Shown here: positions 10,927-21,190 of the stretch, piece by piece
Layout of the letters: each line of letters begins with the position of its first letter
Numbering within the stretch: position 1 is the stretch's first letter
From: Betaproteobacteria bacterium
Lineage (GTDB): Bacteria > Pseudomonadota > Gammaproteobacteria > Burkholderiales > Sulfuricellaceae
Length of the DNA: 59,179 nucleotides
Assembly: GCA_021373185.1 (NCBI GenBank)
Contig: JAJFTF010000014.1
Coordinates: 1 to 59,179 of the forward strand
Direction: 5' to 3'
Notes under the pieces: generated by a model
Told to the model about the DNA's origin: nothing
The model's database searches: none
The model's input: the letters and a program-made list of their open reading frames with translations, nothing else
Translations under genes and position numbers: made by a program

Positions 10927-11381
10927 CGACCGCCGGCTTGCTTGTTAAGATGGATTTCCAATGCTTCGCGCACGGCATGCCGGATGTGTTCGCGCGAATT
11001 GCCGAGCATTTCTGTCAGGGCTTTATCCAGCGATGCGGCAAATTCCATCGCGATGCGATCCTCCAGTTCAAGGATCAAAAATTCTTCTATCCGGCGCAAT
11101 GTTTCTTCGCTCAGTGAGCGGCTTGCGGCAGGCTCTTCCGTGTCGGCCTGAACGGTTGGCATGGGTTCGACGGAAGACGGAATCTCTTCCGATAACGCGG
11201 CGGTCAGAACCGGGATCGTGGCAGGCTCGGCGACAACTTCTGACAGAACCGGGATTGATGCGCGGTCTGCGTGCTGTCCTGATTCCGCCGTTTCTTGCGG
11301 CGAAGGGGCTCCAGTGCGATGCCGGGTCAACAGGGCATCTACCTTTCCGAGTACATCCGGTTCATCGCTGACGGGATCCAT
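10923..11381 (-). CDS. Hypothetical protein encoded downstream of holC
   Basis: I do not recognise a family for this 152-residue acidic protein. The first 85 residues are low-complexity (Pro, Glu, Ala, Val, Ser) and probably disordered. The last 65 residues are predicted helical (LSEETLRRIEEFLILELEDR and onward) with a basic tail. It starts right at the end of holC, so it is co-transcribed with the DNA polymerase III chi subunit and pepA. Beyond that the sequence gives no functional clue. Confidence 0.75.
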   Translation of the reverse strand: MDPVSDEPDVLGKVDALLTRHRTGAPSPQETAESGQHADRASIPVLSEVVAEPATIPVLTAALSEEIPSSVEPMPTVQADTEEPAASRSLSEETLRRIEEFLILELEDRIAMEFAASLDKALTEMLGNSREHIRHAVREALEIHLNKQAGGR

Positions 11382-11810
11382 TTAGCCGGCCTTTTTTCCG
11401 ATATCGTGGGATTTGATTTCATAGCCCCGGTCGCGATAGAAGCGGAAGCGTTCGCGTGCTGCAATGCGGTCGCTTTCATCCTGGCCGACGATTTCGATCA
11501 GTCGGTGGAAGCGGCTGAAGAACAAGGGCTGTTCGCTGCACAGGTTGAGCAGGATGTCGTCGTGTGCCTGCGGTTCGGCGAGATGATCGACGATGATCGG
11601 GGTGACCGGCGAAAGCTTGTCCGCAGTCCGGCAATGGGGGATGAAGCCGATGGCAGGCGTATTCCACAGCAGTTTGACTACTTGATCCGTGGTTTGGGCG
11701 TCGGGTGTGTAAACCATGACGCGCCGCCCCTGCTCCAACGCCTTGGCGCAGAGCCGGCAAGCAGTCTGATATTTGTCGGCGGCGTGCGTGTAGAAATCGA
11801 TTTGGGTCAT
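11382..11810 (-). CDS. holC: DNA polymerase III subunit chi
   Basis: Chi links the clamp loader to single-stranded DNA-binding protein. The protein begins MTQIDFYTH, the standard family start, giving 142 residues. The frame extends 26 codons further upstream, but those residues lack family similarity. DKYQTACRLCAKAL and LLWNTPAIGFIPHC are typical of the family. Its place between pepA and a small acidic gene follows the common pepA-holC order of proteobacteria. Confidence 0.93.
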   Translation of the reverse strand: MTQIDFYTHAADKYQTACRLCAKALEQGRRVMVYTPDAQTTDQVVKLLWNTPAIGFIPHCRTADKLSPVTPIIVDHLAEPQAHDDILLNLCSEQPLFFSRFHRLIEIVGQDESDRIAARERFRFYRDRGYEIKSHDIGKKAG

Positions 11811-11868
11811 ATTTTGAGAGGCCGGGGGCTGGCTGGGTGATATCCCCGCCTTTTCCTGCCCTCTGTCT

Positions 11869-13359
11869 CTAGCCTTTGCATTTTCCAATCAGGAAATGTA
11901 CCAGCAGCGGCACCGGTCTTCCGGTTGCGCCTTTTTCCTTGCCGGATTTCCATGCGGTGCCGGCGATATCCAGATGCGCCCAGTCATATTTCTTGGCGAA
12001 ACGCGACAGGAAGCAGGCGGCGGTAATGGTGCCGGCTTGGCGACCACCGATGTTGGCCATGTCGGCGAAATTGCTCTTCAATTGTTCCTGATATTCATCC
12101 CACAGCGGCAGTTGCCAGGCCCGGTCGCCGGTGTGCTCACCGGCATGCAGCAGTTCGCGGGCGAGCGCGTCGTGGTTGCTGAGCAGGCCGGAGGCCTGGC
12201 CGCCCAAGGCGATGACGCAGGCGCCGGTGAGGGTGGCGATGTCCACGACCGCTTCCGGGTCGAAACGCTCGGCATAGGTGAGCGCGTCGCACAGGATCAG
12301 TCGGCCTTCGGCATCGGTATTGAGAATTTCGATGGTCTGGCCGGACATGCTGGTGACGATGTCGCCGGGCTTGCTGGCATTGCCGTCCGGCAGGTTTTCG
12401 GTTGCCGGAATGATGCCGACCAGGTTGATCGGCAGCTTGAGTTGCGCCACCGCCTGGAAAGTGCCGAGCACGCTGGCTGCACCGCACATGTCATATTTCA
12501 TTTCGTCCATCTCGGCGCCGGGCTTGAGGGATATGCCGCCGGAATCGAAGGTGATGCCCTTGCCGACCAGAACCAGCGGCTTCTGCTTTTTATTGCCGCC
12601 CTGGTATTGCAGTACGATCAACTTGGCGGGCTGGCGGCTGCCGCGCGCCACTGAAAGCAGCGAGCCCATTTTAAGGGCTTCCATATCTTTCTGTTCCAGC
12701 ACTTCGAGCTTGAGCTTGTAGGTCTTGGCCAAATCCTTTGCCTGCTGGGCAAGGTAAGCCGGGGTGCAGATGTTGCCGGGCAGATTGCCGAGATCCTTGG
12801 CGAGATTCATGCCGTTGGCGATGGCTTGTCCGCGTGCGGCAGCCATTTCGCCGATGGCGAGTTCGTCGCGATGCGGCACGTTGAGGACGATCTTGCGCAG
12901 CGGGCGGCGAGTTTCGTCAGGTTGGCTTTTCAACTGGTCGAAACGGTAAACGGTTTCCATTGCAACCACTACCGTCTGTTCGATTTTCCATGCCGTGTCG
13001 CGGCGCTTGACCGGGAGTTCGGCGAGGAAAATCGAGGCGTCAGTCGAACCGGTCTCGCTCAGGGTTTTGATCGCGGCGCGCACGGCATCGCGGTATTCCT
13101 TGTCCTTGAATTCACGCTCCTTGCCAAGCCCCACCAACAGCACCCGGTCGCACAGCGTGTTGGGCACATTGTGCAGCAACAGGGTGGTGCCGGATTTTCC
13201 GTCCATGTCGCCGCGACGGATAATGTCACTCAGGGCGTGACCGGAAAGCTGGTCGATCGATTCGCCAGCCGGAGAAAGCTTGCGTGGTTCGAATACGCCG
13301 ATGACGATGCAGGCGGTACGCTGTTTTTCCGGGATACCGCTTTTTATGCTAAATTCCAA
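11869..13359 (-). CDS. pepA: Leucyl aminopeptidase (cytosol aminopeptidase, M17)
   Basis: The 496-residue M17 metallopeptidase removes N-terminal residues from peptides. In some gammaproteobacteria the same protein binds DNA in Xer recombination. The metal site is visible in [10 protein letters not shown] (about 264-273), the aspartates that follow, and the invariant NTDAEGRL (about 345-352). The N-terminal alpha/beta domain is present, so the enzyme is full length. It lies upstream of holC in the same orientation with a 58-bp gap. Confidence 0.97.
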   Translation of the reverse strand: MEFSIKSGIPEKQRTACIVIGVFEPRKLSPAGESIDQLSGHALSDIIRRGDMDGKSGTTLLLHNVPNTLCDRVLLVGLGKEREFKDKEYRDAVRAAIKTLSETGSTDASIFLAELPVKRRDTAWKIEQTVVVAMETVYRFDQLKSQPDETRRPLRKIVLNVPHRDELAIGEMAAARGQAIANGMNLAKDLGNLPGNICTPAYLAQQAKDLAKTYKLKLEVLEQKDMEALKMGSLLSVARGSRQPAKLIVLQYQGGNKKQKPLVLVGKGITFDSGGISLKPGAEMDEMKYDMCGAASVLGTFQAVAQLKLPINLVGIIPATENLPDGNASKPGDIVTSMSGQTIEILNTDAEGRLILCDALTYAERFDPEAVVDIATLTGACVIALGGQASGLLSNHDALARELLHAGEHTGDRAWQLPLWDEYQEQLKSNFADMANIGGRQAGTITAACFLSRFAKKYDWAHLDIAGTAWKSGKEKGATGRPVPLLVHFLIGKCKG

Positions 13360-13468
13360 CTTTTACTCCTTAAATTCGCTTGGTTCTCGTATGCCGAGTT
13401 TTCTTCATGAAATTTGATTCCCGGCAATTATCGGCAGACTGCTGCTTAAAAGTCAAAGAAAACCTCGA

Positions 13469-14587
13469 ATGCTGATTTTTCGCCGCTCTTTGCTGCGCGA
13501 AATGGCCAGCAACGCATTGCTGGTTTTCTCGGTGCTGCTGATGATTACCCTGACCACGATGCTGATCCGCTTCCTTGGGCAGGCGGCCAGCGGCGCTCTG
13601 GCCAATGAGGCGGTGGTCGCCTTTCTCGGTTTCAGCATCATCGGTTATTTGCCGGTGTTGATGTCCCTGACGGTGTTTATTGCCGTTTTGATGACTTTGA
13701 CCCGCTGTTACCGCGATAGCGAAATGGTGGTCTGGTTTACCGCCGGCTTGAGCATTACGGCATGGGTGCGCCCGGTGGTCGCGTTTGCTGCGCCGGCGGT
13801 CTTTGCCATCGCGGTCTTGAGCCTGATCATTTCTCCGTGGGCGCTGAGAAAAAGCGATGAGTACCGACATCAGATGGATAGTCGTGACGATATGTCCTCG
13901 GTGGCGCCCGGCGTATTCAAGGAGTCCAAACACGATGAGCGGGTCTATTTCGTGGAAAGCTTCGCCGATACCGGCAGTACCGTAAGCAACATTTTCATGC
14001 GCTCGATCCAGCACCAGAAATTGGGCATCCTGGTGGCGCGGCAGGGCTACCAGACCATTTCCCCGAACGGGGATCGTTACCTGATGCTGCTCAATGGCCG
14101 GCGCTATGAAGGCACGCCGGGCATGCCGGATTACAAGATCATGGCCTTCGAGCGCTATGCCATTCGGATACATGCTTTCGAGGCCAGCCTGAGTGCGCCG
14201 ACCCAGAAAGCCCTGTCCACGTTGATGCTGCTGCAAAACCGCTCGCCCGCCAATATGGGCGAACTGCTGTGGCGCGTTGGATTGCCTCTCAGCGCCTTCG
14301 TGCTGGCTTTGATGGCCATCCCGCTGAGCTTCGTCAATCCGCGTGCAGGGCGTTCGCTCAACCTGATTATGGCGGTGTTGCTGTACATGATTTACAGCAA
14401 CTTCATCAGCATTAGCCAGGCATGGGTCGCGCAGGACAAGTTGTCCTCATTTATTGGGATGTGGCTGGTACACGGCGTGATGGCGGCGATTCTGCTGTTG
14501 CTGTTCTACCGCCGCCTGGTGCTGACTCCGTTCTATCTGTCCTGGCTCAGGAGCGGGGCTTCCCTGCGGCGAAGGGCACGCGCATGA
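13469..14587 (+). CDS. lptF: LPS export ABC transporter permease LptF
   Basis: The 372-residue inner-membrane subunit of the LptB2FGC complex extracts lipopolysaccharide from the inner membrane. It has the family start RRSLLREMASNALLVFSVLL, three transmembrane helices at each end (about residues 15-125 and 270-355) and a periplasmic beta-jellyroll between. The last 4 bp overlap lptG. The 109 bp separating it from divergent pepA should hold both promoters, but I cannot assign the boxes reliably. Confidence 0.96.
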   Translation: MLIFRRSLLREMASNALLVFSVLLMITLTTMLIRFLGQAASGALANEAVVAFLGFSIIGYLPVLMSLTVFIAVLMTLTRCYRDSEMVVWFTAGLSITAWVRPVVAFAAPAVFAIAVLSLIISPWALRKSDEYRHQMDSRDDMSSVAPGVFKESKHDERVYFVESFADTGSTVSNIFMRSIQHQKLGILVARQGYQTISPNGDRYLMLLNGRRYEGTPGMPDYKIMAFERYAIRIHAFEASLSAPTQKALSTLMLLQNRSPANMGELLWRVGLPLSAFVLALMAIPLSFVNPRAGRSLNLIMAVLLYMIYSNFISISQAWVAQDKLSSFIGMWLVHGVMAAILLLLFYRRLVLTPFYLSWLRSGASLRRRARA

Positions 14588-15657
14588 GAATACTGAATCG
14601 CTACCTGGCGCATGAAATGTATTCGGCCACGTTGCTGGTGTTTTCGGCATTGCTCATGCTGTTTGCCTTTTTTGACCTGATTCATGAGTTGGGCGATCTG
14701 GGCAAGGGCAACTACCGGTTGATGAGTATTCTGGGGTACGTACTACTTTCTCTGCCGGGCCATATCTATGAATTGTTTCCGATCGCGGCCCTGATCGGCA
14801 CCCTGTTTGCCCTGGCGCAGTTGACGGCCCATTCCGAATTCACCGTGATGCGCGTATCGGGTTTGTCCTCGCCGCGTATCGCTTGGTCCCTGGCGAAAGC
14901 CGGGCTGCTGTTCACAGTGCTGACTTTCATTTTCGGCGAATTTATTGCCCCGCCCAGTGAGCGTGCGGCACAGCAATTGCGGTTGAAAGCAACCAGTTCG
15001 GTGGTGGCGCAGGAATTCCGCTCCGGCCTGTGGGTGAAAGATGCGGGAAATTTCGTCAATATCGAAGAGGTGTTGCCGGACGCCACCATGCAGGGGGTGA
15101 AAATCTATGAGTTCGATCCCGACTTCCGCTTGCGCACCATCAGCTATGCCAAGCGCGGCGAGCATGTGGCCGAAAATGGCTGGCGCCTGACGGACGTGGC
15201 GCAAACCCGTTTCGAGCCGAACCGGGCTATTGTCAGCACGTTACCCCAAGCCAATTGGTTTTCGGTGCTGACTCCGGGTATTCTTAATGTGTTGTTGGTC
15301 GTGCCGGAGCAGATGTCTGCCTGGAATCTTTATTTCTACGTCGAGCACCTGCGCGAAAACAAGCAGAAAACCACACGCTATGAGATCGCCTTGTGGTCCA
15401 AACTGAGCTATCCTTTCGCCGCCCTGGTGATGGTCATGCTGGCGCTGCCTTTTGCTTATTACCACGGTCGTTCCGGTGGAGTGAGTGCAAAAATATTTGC
15501 CGGCATCATGCTTGGCCTGGTGTTTCACTTGCTGAACCGGTTGTTTGCCTATCTCGGCTTGTTAAACGACTGGCCGCCGATGTTCAGCGCCACGTTCCCG
15601 ATCTTATTCTTCCTTGGTGCGGCGACGGCGATGATGTGGTGGGTGGAGAGGCGCTAA
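14584..15657 (+). CDS. lptG: LPS export ABC transporter permease LptG
   Basis: LptG is the partner of LptF. The 357-residue protein begins at the ATG that overlaps the lptF stop (ATGA), with the family start MRILNRYLAHEMYSATLLVF. It repeats the three-helix, jellyroll, three-helix plan. The frame is open upstream inside lptF, but that part has no LptG similarity. Together with lptF it forms a two-gene operon. The ATPase lptB and the other Lpt genes are elsewhere. Confidence 0.96.
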   Translation: MRILNRYLAHEMYSATLLVFSALLMLFAFFDLIHELGDLGKGNYRLMSILGYVLLSLPGHIYELFPIAALIGTLFALAQLTAHSEFTVMRVSGLSSPRIAWSLAKAGLLFTVLTFIFGEFIAPPSERAAQQLRLKATSSVVAQEFRSGLWVKDAGNFVNIEEVLPDATMQGVKIYEFDPDFRLRTISYAKRGEHVAENGWRLTDVAQTRFEPNRAIVSTLPQANWFSVLTPGILNVLLVVPEQMSAWNLYFYVEHLRENKQKTTRYEIALWSKLSYPFAALVMVMLALPFAYYHGRSGGVSAKIFAGIMLGLVFHLLNRLFAYLGLLNDWPPMFSATFPILFFLGAATAMMWWVERR

Positions 15658-15689
15658 ATGCAAGTGGAGGGTGGTGGAGATGCAGGTCG

Positions 15690-16112
15690 TTACTTATCGC
15701 TTACCACCACTTTAGTTCCCGCCATCTGATCATGCCAGAACCGGCGCTCACGATCGAGCAGCGCCCACAGAATGCCGAAGCCGAGCGGGATGCCAATCAG
15801 GGCGCAAACGAAACGCAGGCATGCCTGTTTCAGCCGGATCGGCTGGCCGTCTGCGCTTACCAGGCGTAGCTTCCAGGTTTTCATGGGCAGGGTCTGCCCG
15901 CCGTGTAGCCAGTAGCCAATGAAGTAAATCGCGGCCACCAGCAGTAAATAAAGCTGGAAAAAATAGCGGAGAAGTGGCGGCAGCGGCGGGTGAAAAGCGG
16001 CGGTAAACAGGGCGCCTGCAATGAACAATACAGCGGCCAGCAACAGAGTTTCATAGAACATGCTGGCGAGACGGCGCCGTATGCTGGGTATTCCTGGGGG
16101 AGGTACGGTCAC
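15690..16112 (-). CDS. RDD family membrane protein
   Basis: The 140-residue protein starts with the RRLASMFYETLLL segment and has TM helices at about 20-40 and 50-70 and a third near 105-120. The conserved Arg and Asp residues of the RDD domain are in the first helix and the loop ending FWHDQMAGTKVV. Proposed roles for the family include ion/Na+ transport and envelope adaptation, but none is certain. It is the last gene of a four-gene overlapping unit starting with a sigma factor. Confidence 0.88.
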   Translation of the reverse strand: MTVPPPGIPSIRRRLASMFYETLLLAAVLFIAGALFTAAFHPPLPPLLRYFFQLYLLLVAAIYFIGYWLHGGQTLPMKTWKLRLVSADGQPIRLKQACLRFVCALIGIPLGFGILWALLDRERRFWHDQMAGTKVVVSDK

Positions 16113-16669
16113 GGGCGCGAGTCAAATTGCCATGGACTGGGCCACGTTTCTGCCTTGGGCGACGTGACTGGCGCAACCTGCTCAATGACCGGGGGTGTTT
16201 GATTGGTCTTGGGTGTGTCGGGCGTGATGTTCGGCTTGGTTTCCGTTGGTTTGGCCTTGCTGCGCCGAAGTTGTTCCTTTTTTTCTTCCGGAAGTTGTTG
16301 ATATTCCTGCCACTTCTTTTGGACTTCCAGGCGTTTTTCCGGCGGCAATTGCTTCAATTTCTCATATTTTTTCCGCGCAAGTGTGCGCTCTTCCGGCGTC
16401 AGTTTGCTCCAGTCCTTGAGCCGCCTCTGGATGCGCTGCTGTTCCTCGGGCTTCATATTGGGATAGCGCTTGGCCACGCCCAGCAATTTTTTGCGCTGTA
16501 TCGCCGGCATGTTGTCCCAGTCGCCGTGAACGGGCGCAAGGATTTGCTTCTGTACGTATGTTAGCTCGGCCCACGAGGGTTGCCGGACTTCCTGCGGTGC
16601 TGCGGTCGCCATGCCTTGCGTCAGAAGGCAAAAGGCGACCGCTATTGCTGCGACGAGCTTTCTAGCCAT
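16109..16669 (-). CDS. DUF3106 domain-containing exported protein
   Basis: The 186-residue protein has an N-terminal signal peptide (about 1-24, AAP region) and then a helical, highly charged DUF3106 segment. This carries repeated PEERxxxxKKYxxLKQLPPEKR-type heptads at about 35-145, and the tail is Pro/Thr-rich. The function is unknown. In betaproteobacteria it usually sits with a sigma factor and a DUF3619 protein, as here. Its first 28 nt overlap the end of the DUF3619 gene. Confidence 0.85.
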   Translation of the reverse strand: MARKLVAAIAVAFCLLTQGMATAAPQEVRQPSWAELTYVQKQILAPVHGDWDNMPAIQRKKLLGVAKRYPNMKPEEQQRIQRRLKDWSKLTPEERTLARKKYEKLKQLPPEKRLEVQKKWQEYQQLPEEKKEQLRRSKAKPTETKPNITPDTPKTNQTPPVIEQVAPVTSPKAETWPSPWQFDSRP

Positions 16670-17034
16670 GCGTCGAATCCATCATCAACAAAAGCGTGGA
16701 TCGGCAAATCCTGCGCCAGCAGGTGGGTGTCGATTTCCGATATGTCATTCATCTGCTGGGTTGTTTGCCAGTAGGTGACGAACATCAGTCCCAATACCAG
16801 CACCATCAGCGGTACCCAGGCACGGAAAGGCGAGTGGGATCTGCCATGGCTGCCGTGGCCGGCGTGCGCCCATGCCAGGCTGAAGCTGTGGCGGGGTTTG
16901 GCATAAGCTTCCAGGGCGTGCTGACGCGCCGCCTGCAGGCGGTATTGCAAACGGCTATCAAGATCGGACGTGCCGTAATCGAGATGCCGTACGATTTTCT
17001 TTGCCAGGCTATTTTCATCCATGGGTTCGTTCAT
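16642..17034 (-). CDS. DUF3619 family membrane protein (possible anti-sigma factor)
   Basis: The 130-residue protein has an N-terminal cytosolic part with the DSRLQYRLQAARQHAL segment. One transmembrane helix follows (about 73-90, VPLMVLVLGLMFVTYW), then a short periplasmic tail. The topology, size and position right after a sigma-factor gene (4-nt overlap) are what one expects of an anti-sigma factor. That role is an inference from context, as no characterised zinc anti-sigma motif is present. Confidence 0.82.
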   Translation of the reverse strand: MNEPMDENSLAKKIVRHLDYGTSDLDSRLQYRLQAARQHALEAYAKPRHSFSLAWAHAGHGSHGRSHSPFRAWVPLMVLVLGLMFVTYWQTTQQMNDISEIDTHLLAQDLPIHAFVDDGFDAWLESSSQQ

Positions 17035-17597
17035 GGCTCAACTCCCTTCGACTTCAAGAAGGCCGCCACAGTGTGGGTGGCCCGAGAGCAATGCGTCTTC
17101 ACGCTGCCTTCAGAACAACCCATCGCGGCAGCGGTTTCAGATACATCCAGTTCCTCCCAATAACGCAGCAGGAACGCTTCCCGTTGACGTGCCGGCAAAT
17201 TTTCTATGGCTTGTTCAATTAATTTAATCAGTTGCGAGCGCTCCAGGGTTTCCGCCGGGCGATTATGCTTGTTCGAGTCGTCCGCAACCTCCAAAGTTTC
17301 CAGCGGGTCGAATTCTTCCTCTTGATGAGCGGAGAACAGGGACGACAGCGGCGTGGTCCACAATGAACGCACTTTCTGGCGCCGGTAATGGTCGCGGATG
17401 GTGTTTTGCAAGATGCGCTGAAACAGCATCGGGAATTCCTCGACGGGCTTGTCCGGATATTTCTCCGCAAGCTTCGTCATGGCGTCTTGCACGATATCCA
17501 GCGCTGTATGCTCATCGCGAACGGCAAAGAGCGCCTGTTTGAAGGCACGGCGTTCGACTTCGGCAAGAAACGTTGAAAGTTCCCGGTGGGTAGCCAG
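17031..17597 (-). CDS. ECF-type RNA polymerase sigma factor
   Basis: The protein has sigma-70 region 2 (RRAFKQALFAVRDEHTALDIVQDAMTKL, written here in two parts: residues 12-26 and 27-40) and region 4 (LPARQREAFLLRYWEELDVS, then a helix-turn-helix SETAAAMGCSEGSVKTH). Similarity to relatives begins at ATHRELSTFL, but no in-frame ATG, GTG or TTG is close. A CTG at 17595-17597 sits 9 nt after AAAGGA and is the best start I see. The alternative is an ATG at 17741, which adds 48 unrelated-looking residues. The gene heads the unit with DUF3619, DUF3106 and RDD proteins. Confidence 0.85.
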   Translation of the reverse strand: MATHRELSTFLAEVERRAFKQALFAVRDEHTALDIVQDAMTKLAEKYPDKPVEEFPMLFQRILQNTIRDHYRRQKVRSLWTTPLSSLFSAHQEEEFDPLETLEVADDSNKHNRPAETLERSQLIKLIEQAIENLPARQREAFLLRYWEELDVSETAAAMGCSEGSVKTHCSRATHTVAAFLKSKGVEP

Positions 17598-17785
17598 TTG
17601 AAATGTTCCTTTTGGAGAGCGTGATTTGCCATATCTTAAACAAATAAAAGAAAAAAAGCTGGTATTTCTGTGAGTTTGAACTTGGTGGCCAGACTGCTTT
17701 AATGGCAAAATGCCAGACTTGACCAAGTTGTCGGCAACCATTAGTGTTTCATGTTTCCCCCGAATGATTATTTAAGGCTGTATAT

Positions 17786-19489
17786 ATGGAATTGACGGGC
17801 GCAGAGATCGTCGTGCGCTGTTTGGCGGAAGAGGGGGTGGAGTTCGTTTTCGGCTACCCCGGCGGCGCAGTGCTGAACATTTACGACGAAGTTTTCAAAC
17901 AGGACAAGTTCAAGCATGTCCTGGTCAGGCACGAACAGGCCGCGGTGCATGCCGCCGACGGCTATGCCCGCGCGACCGGGCGGACGGGCGTGGCGCTGGT
18001 GACATCCGGGCCGGGCGCAACCAATGCCGTGACCGGCATCGCCACCGCTTACATGGACTCGATCCCGCTGGTGGTGATCTCCGGCCAGGTGCCGACGGCA
18101 GTGATCGGCATGGACGCCTTCCAGGAAGTGGACATGGTGGGCATTACCCGGCCTTGCGTGAAGCACAATTTCCTGGTCAAGGATGCGAATGATATCGCCG
18201 AAACCCTGAAGAAGGCCTTTTACATCGCCTCTACCGGTCGGCCTGGCCCGGTGGTGGTGGATATCCCCAAGGATGTGACGCAGGCCAAGGCCGAATTCGC
18301 CTACCCGAAAAAAGTGGCGATGCGCTCCTACAATCCGGTGATCAAGGGTCACACCGGGCAGATCAAGCGCGCGGTGCAGATGATCCTGGAAGCCAAGCGG
18401 CCGATGATCTATACCGGCGGCGGCGTGGTGCTGAGCAATGCAGCGGAGGATCTGACGCGGTTCACGCGCCTGCTGGGTTTTCCCATTACCAACACGTTGA
18501 TGGGATTGGGCGGCTATCCGGCAACCGATCCGCAGTTTACCGGCATGCTCGGCATGCACGGCACTTATGAAGCCAACATGGCGATGCAGCATTGCGACGT
18601 GCTGATCGCCATCGGCGCCCGCTTCGACGACCGGGTTATCGGCAATCCGGAGCATTTCTTCCAGGATGGCCGGCGCATCATTCATATCGATATCGATCCA
18701 GCTTCCATCGCCAAGCGGGTGAAGGTGGACGTGCCGATTGTCGGCAACGTCAAGGATGTGCTGGCGGAGATGACCAAGCTGATTCAGGCCGCCAAGGAAA
18801 AGCCCGATCAGGTAGCTCTCAAGACCTGGTGGACGCAGATCGAGCTGTGGCGATCCCGCGACTGCATGAAATACGACCGCAGCAGCAGCCTGATCAAGCC
18901 CCAGTACGTGATCGAAAAAATGTATGAGGTGACTCGCGGCGAGGCGTATGTGACCTCCGATGTCGGGCAGCACCAGATGTGGGCGGCGCAATACTACAAG
19001 TTCGACCAGCCGCGCCGCTGGATCAATTCCGGCGGTTTGGGCACCATGGGCTTCGGCCTGCCGGCAGCGATGGGCGCGCAGTTTGCCCATCCCGATGCGA
19101 CGGTGGCCTGCGTGACTGGCGAAGGCAGCATCCAGATGAATATTCAGGAGCTGGCTACCTGCAAGCAATTCAACTTGCCGCTCAAGATTGTCCTGCTCAA
19201 CAACCGCTACCTCGGCATGGTGCGGCAATGGCAGGAATTCTTTTACGGCAACCGCTATGCCGAGTCTTACATGGATGCGCTGCCGGACTTCGTCAAGCTG
19301 GCCGAAAGCTATGGCCACGTCGGCATGAGGATCGAAAAGCCGGAAGATGTCGAGAGCGCGCTGAAGGAGGGCTTCGGCCCGGAGTTGAAGGAGCGCCTGG
19401 TGTTCATGAACTTCATCACCGACCGGACCGAGAACGTCTGTCCCATGGTCCCCGCAGGCAAGGGGCTGAGCGAAATGATACTGGTATAA
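17786..19489 (+). CDS. ilvB: Acetolactate synthase large (catalytic) subunit
   Basis: This ThDP enzyme condenses two pyruvates to acetolactate (or pyruvate with 2-oxobutyrate) at the start of valine, leucine and isoleucine synthesis. The 567-residue protein has the catalytic Glu50 in VRHEQAAVHAADGYAR and the ThDP-binding segment GEGSIQMN through LLNN (about 447-474). The wording GEGSIQMNIQEL is close to E. coli IlvI. It begins the ilvB-ilvH-ilvC set. An AAGG 9 nt before the ATG serves as ribosome-binding site. Confidence 0.97.
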   Translation: MELTGAEIVVRCLAEEGVEFVFGYPGGAVLNIYDEVFKQDKFKHVLVRHEQAAVHAADGYARATGRTGVALVTSGPGATNAVTGIATAYMDSIPLVVISGQVPTAVIGMDAFQEVDMVGITRPCVKHNFLVKDANDIAETLKKAFYIASTGRPGPVVVDIPKDVTQAKAEFAYPKKVAMRSYNPVIKGHTGQIKRAVQMILEAKRPMIYTGGGVVLSNAAEDLTRFTRLLGFPITNTLMGLGGYPATDPQFTGMLGMHGTYEANMAMQHCDVLIAIGARFDDRVIGNPEHFFQDGRRIIHIDIDPASIAKRVKVDVPIVGNVKDVLAEMTKLIQAAKEKPDQVALKTWWTQIELWRSRDCMKYDRSSSLIKPQYVIEKMYEVTRGEAYVTSDVGQHQMWAAQYYKFDQPRRWINSGGLGTMGFGLPAAMGAQFAHPDATVACVTGEGSIQMNIQELATCKQFNLPLKIVLLNNRYLGMVRQWQEFFYGNRYAESYMDALPDFVKLAESYGHVGMRIEKPEDVESALKEGFGPELKERLVFMNFITDRTENVCPMVPAGKGLSEMILV

Positions 19490-19493
19490 AAAT

Positions 19494-19985
19494 ATGCGGC
19501 ATATTATTTCCCTATTGATGGAAAACGAGGCGGGCGCCTTGTCCCGCGTGGCCGGGCTATTTTCGGCGCGCGGCTACAATATCGAGTCGCTGACCGTGGC
19601 GCCGACCGAAGACGAAACCCTGTCGCGCATGACCATCGTCACGCGCGGCTCGGACGATGTGATCGAGCAGATCACCAAGCAGCTCAACAAACTGATCGAC
19701 GTGGTCAAGGTGGTGGATTTGTCCGAGGCCGGCCATATCGAGCGCGAGCTGATGCTGGTGAAAGTGCGCGCTGAGGGCGAATTGCGCGAAGAAATGAAGC
19801 GCATGTCGGATATCTTCCGTGGCCGCATCGTGGATGTCACCGAAAAAACCTACATCATCGAGCTGACCGGTGCGGGCTACAAGCTGGATGCCTTCCTCGA
19901 AGCGCTGGACAAGAGCGCCATCCTGGAAACGGTGCGTACCGGTGCGTCCGGTATCGGGCGTGGTGATAGAATACTGAAAGTATGA
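19494..19985 (+). CDS. ilvH: Acetolactate synthase small (regulatory) subunit
   Basis: The regulatory subunit confers valine feedback inhibition. The 163-residue protein has an N-terminal ACT domain (LLMENEAGALSRVAGLFSARG, residues 6-26 region) and the C-terminal ALS_ss_C domain. It lies 4 bp after ilvB, so the two subunits are made from one message. Confidence 0.96.
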   Translation: MRHIISLLMENEAGALSRVAGLFSARGYNIESLTVAPTEDETLSRMTIVTRGSDDVIEQITKQLNKLIDVVKVVDLSEAGHIERELMLVKVRAEGELREEMKRMSDIFRGRIVDVTEKTYIIELTGAGYKLDAFLEALDKSAILETVRTGASGIGRGDRILKV

Positions 19986-19995
19986 TTTTGGTTTG

Positions 19996-20070
19996 AACCG
20001 TGGAGGCGCAGAGGCGCCGAGGAAAACGCTTGATTTTCTCTCGGCTCTGCGCCTCCGCGTCTCTGCGGTT
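19996..20070. repeat. Intergenic inverted repeat, CGCAGAGGCGC family, copy 1
   Basis: The arms at about 19996-20024 and 20037-20070 are imperfect reverse complements (AACCG...GGCGCAGAGGCGC against CTCTGCGCCTCC...CTGCGGTT) with a loop of about 12 nt. It lies between ilvH and ilvC within a presumed operon. Similar CGCAGAGG/GCGCAAAG-type palindromes recur at 39394-39527, 47507-47595 and 49081-49237. Confidence 0.85.
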
Positions 20071-20085
20071 ATTTATATTTATTAA

Positions 20086-21114
<1,029 letters not shown>

Positions 21115-21117
21115 GTC

Positions 21118-21187
21118 GGGAGGGGTGTGGTGGGAGGGGTGAGGCGACAATCGTCACGCCTCACGCCTCACCTCTTACCCCTCACCC
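21118..21187. repeat. Intergenic inverted repeat, GTGAGG family, copy 1
   Basis: The GGGAGGGGTG..GGGGTGAGGCG arm (about 21118-21145) and the CGCCTCACGCC..CCCTCACCC arm (about 21157-21187) are reverse complements with mismatches. A second copy lies at 43118-43211. Both copies fill the gap between two co-oriented genes. Confidence 0.82.
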
Positions 21188-21190
21188 TTT

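Noticed and set aside
17768..19318. 516-codon open frame on the minus strand
   Set aside because: Antisense to ilvB and its product has no domain features.
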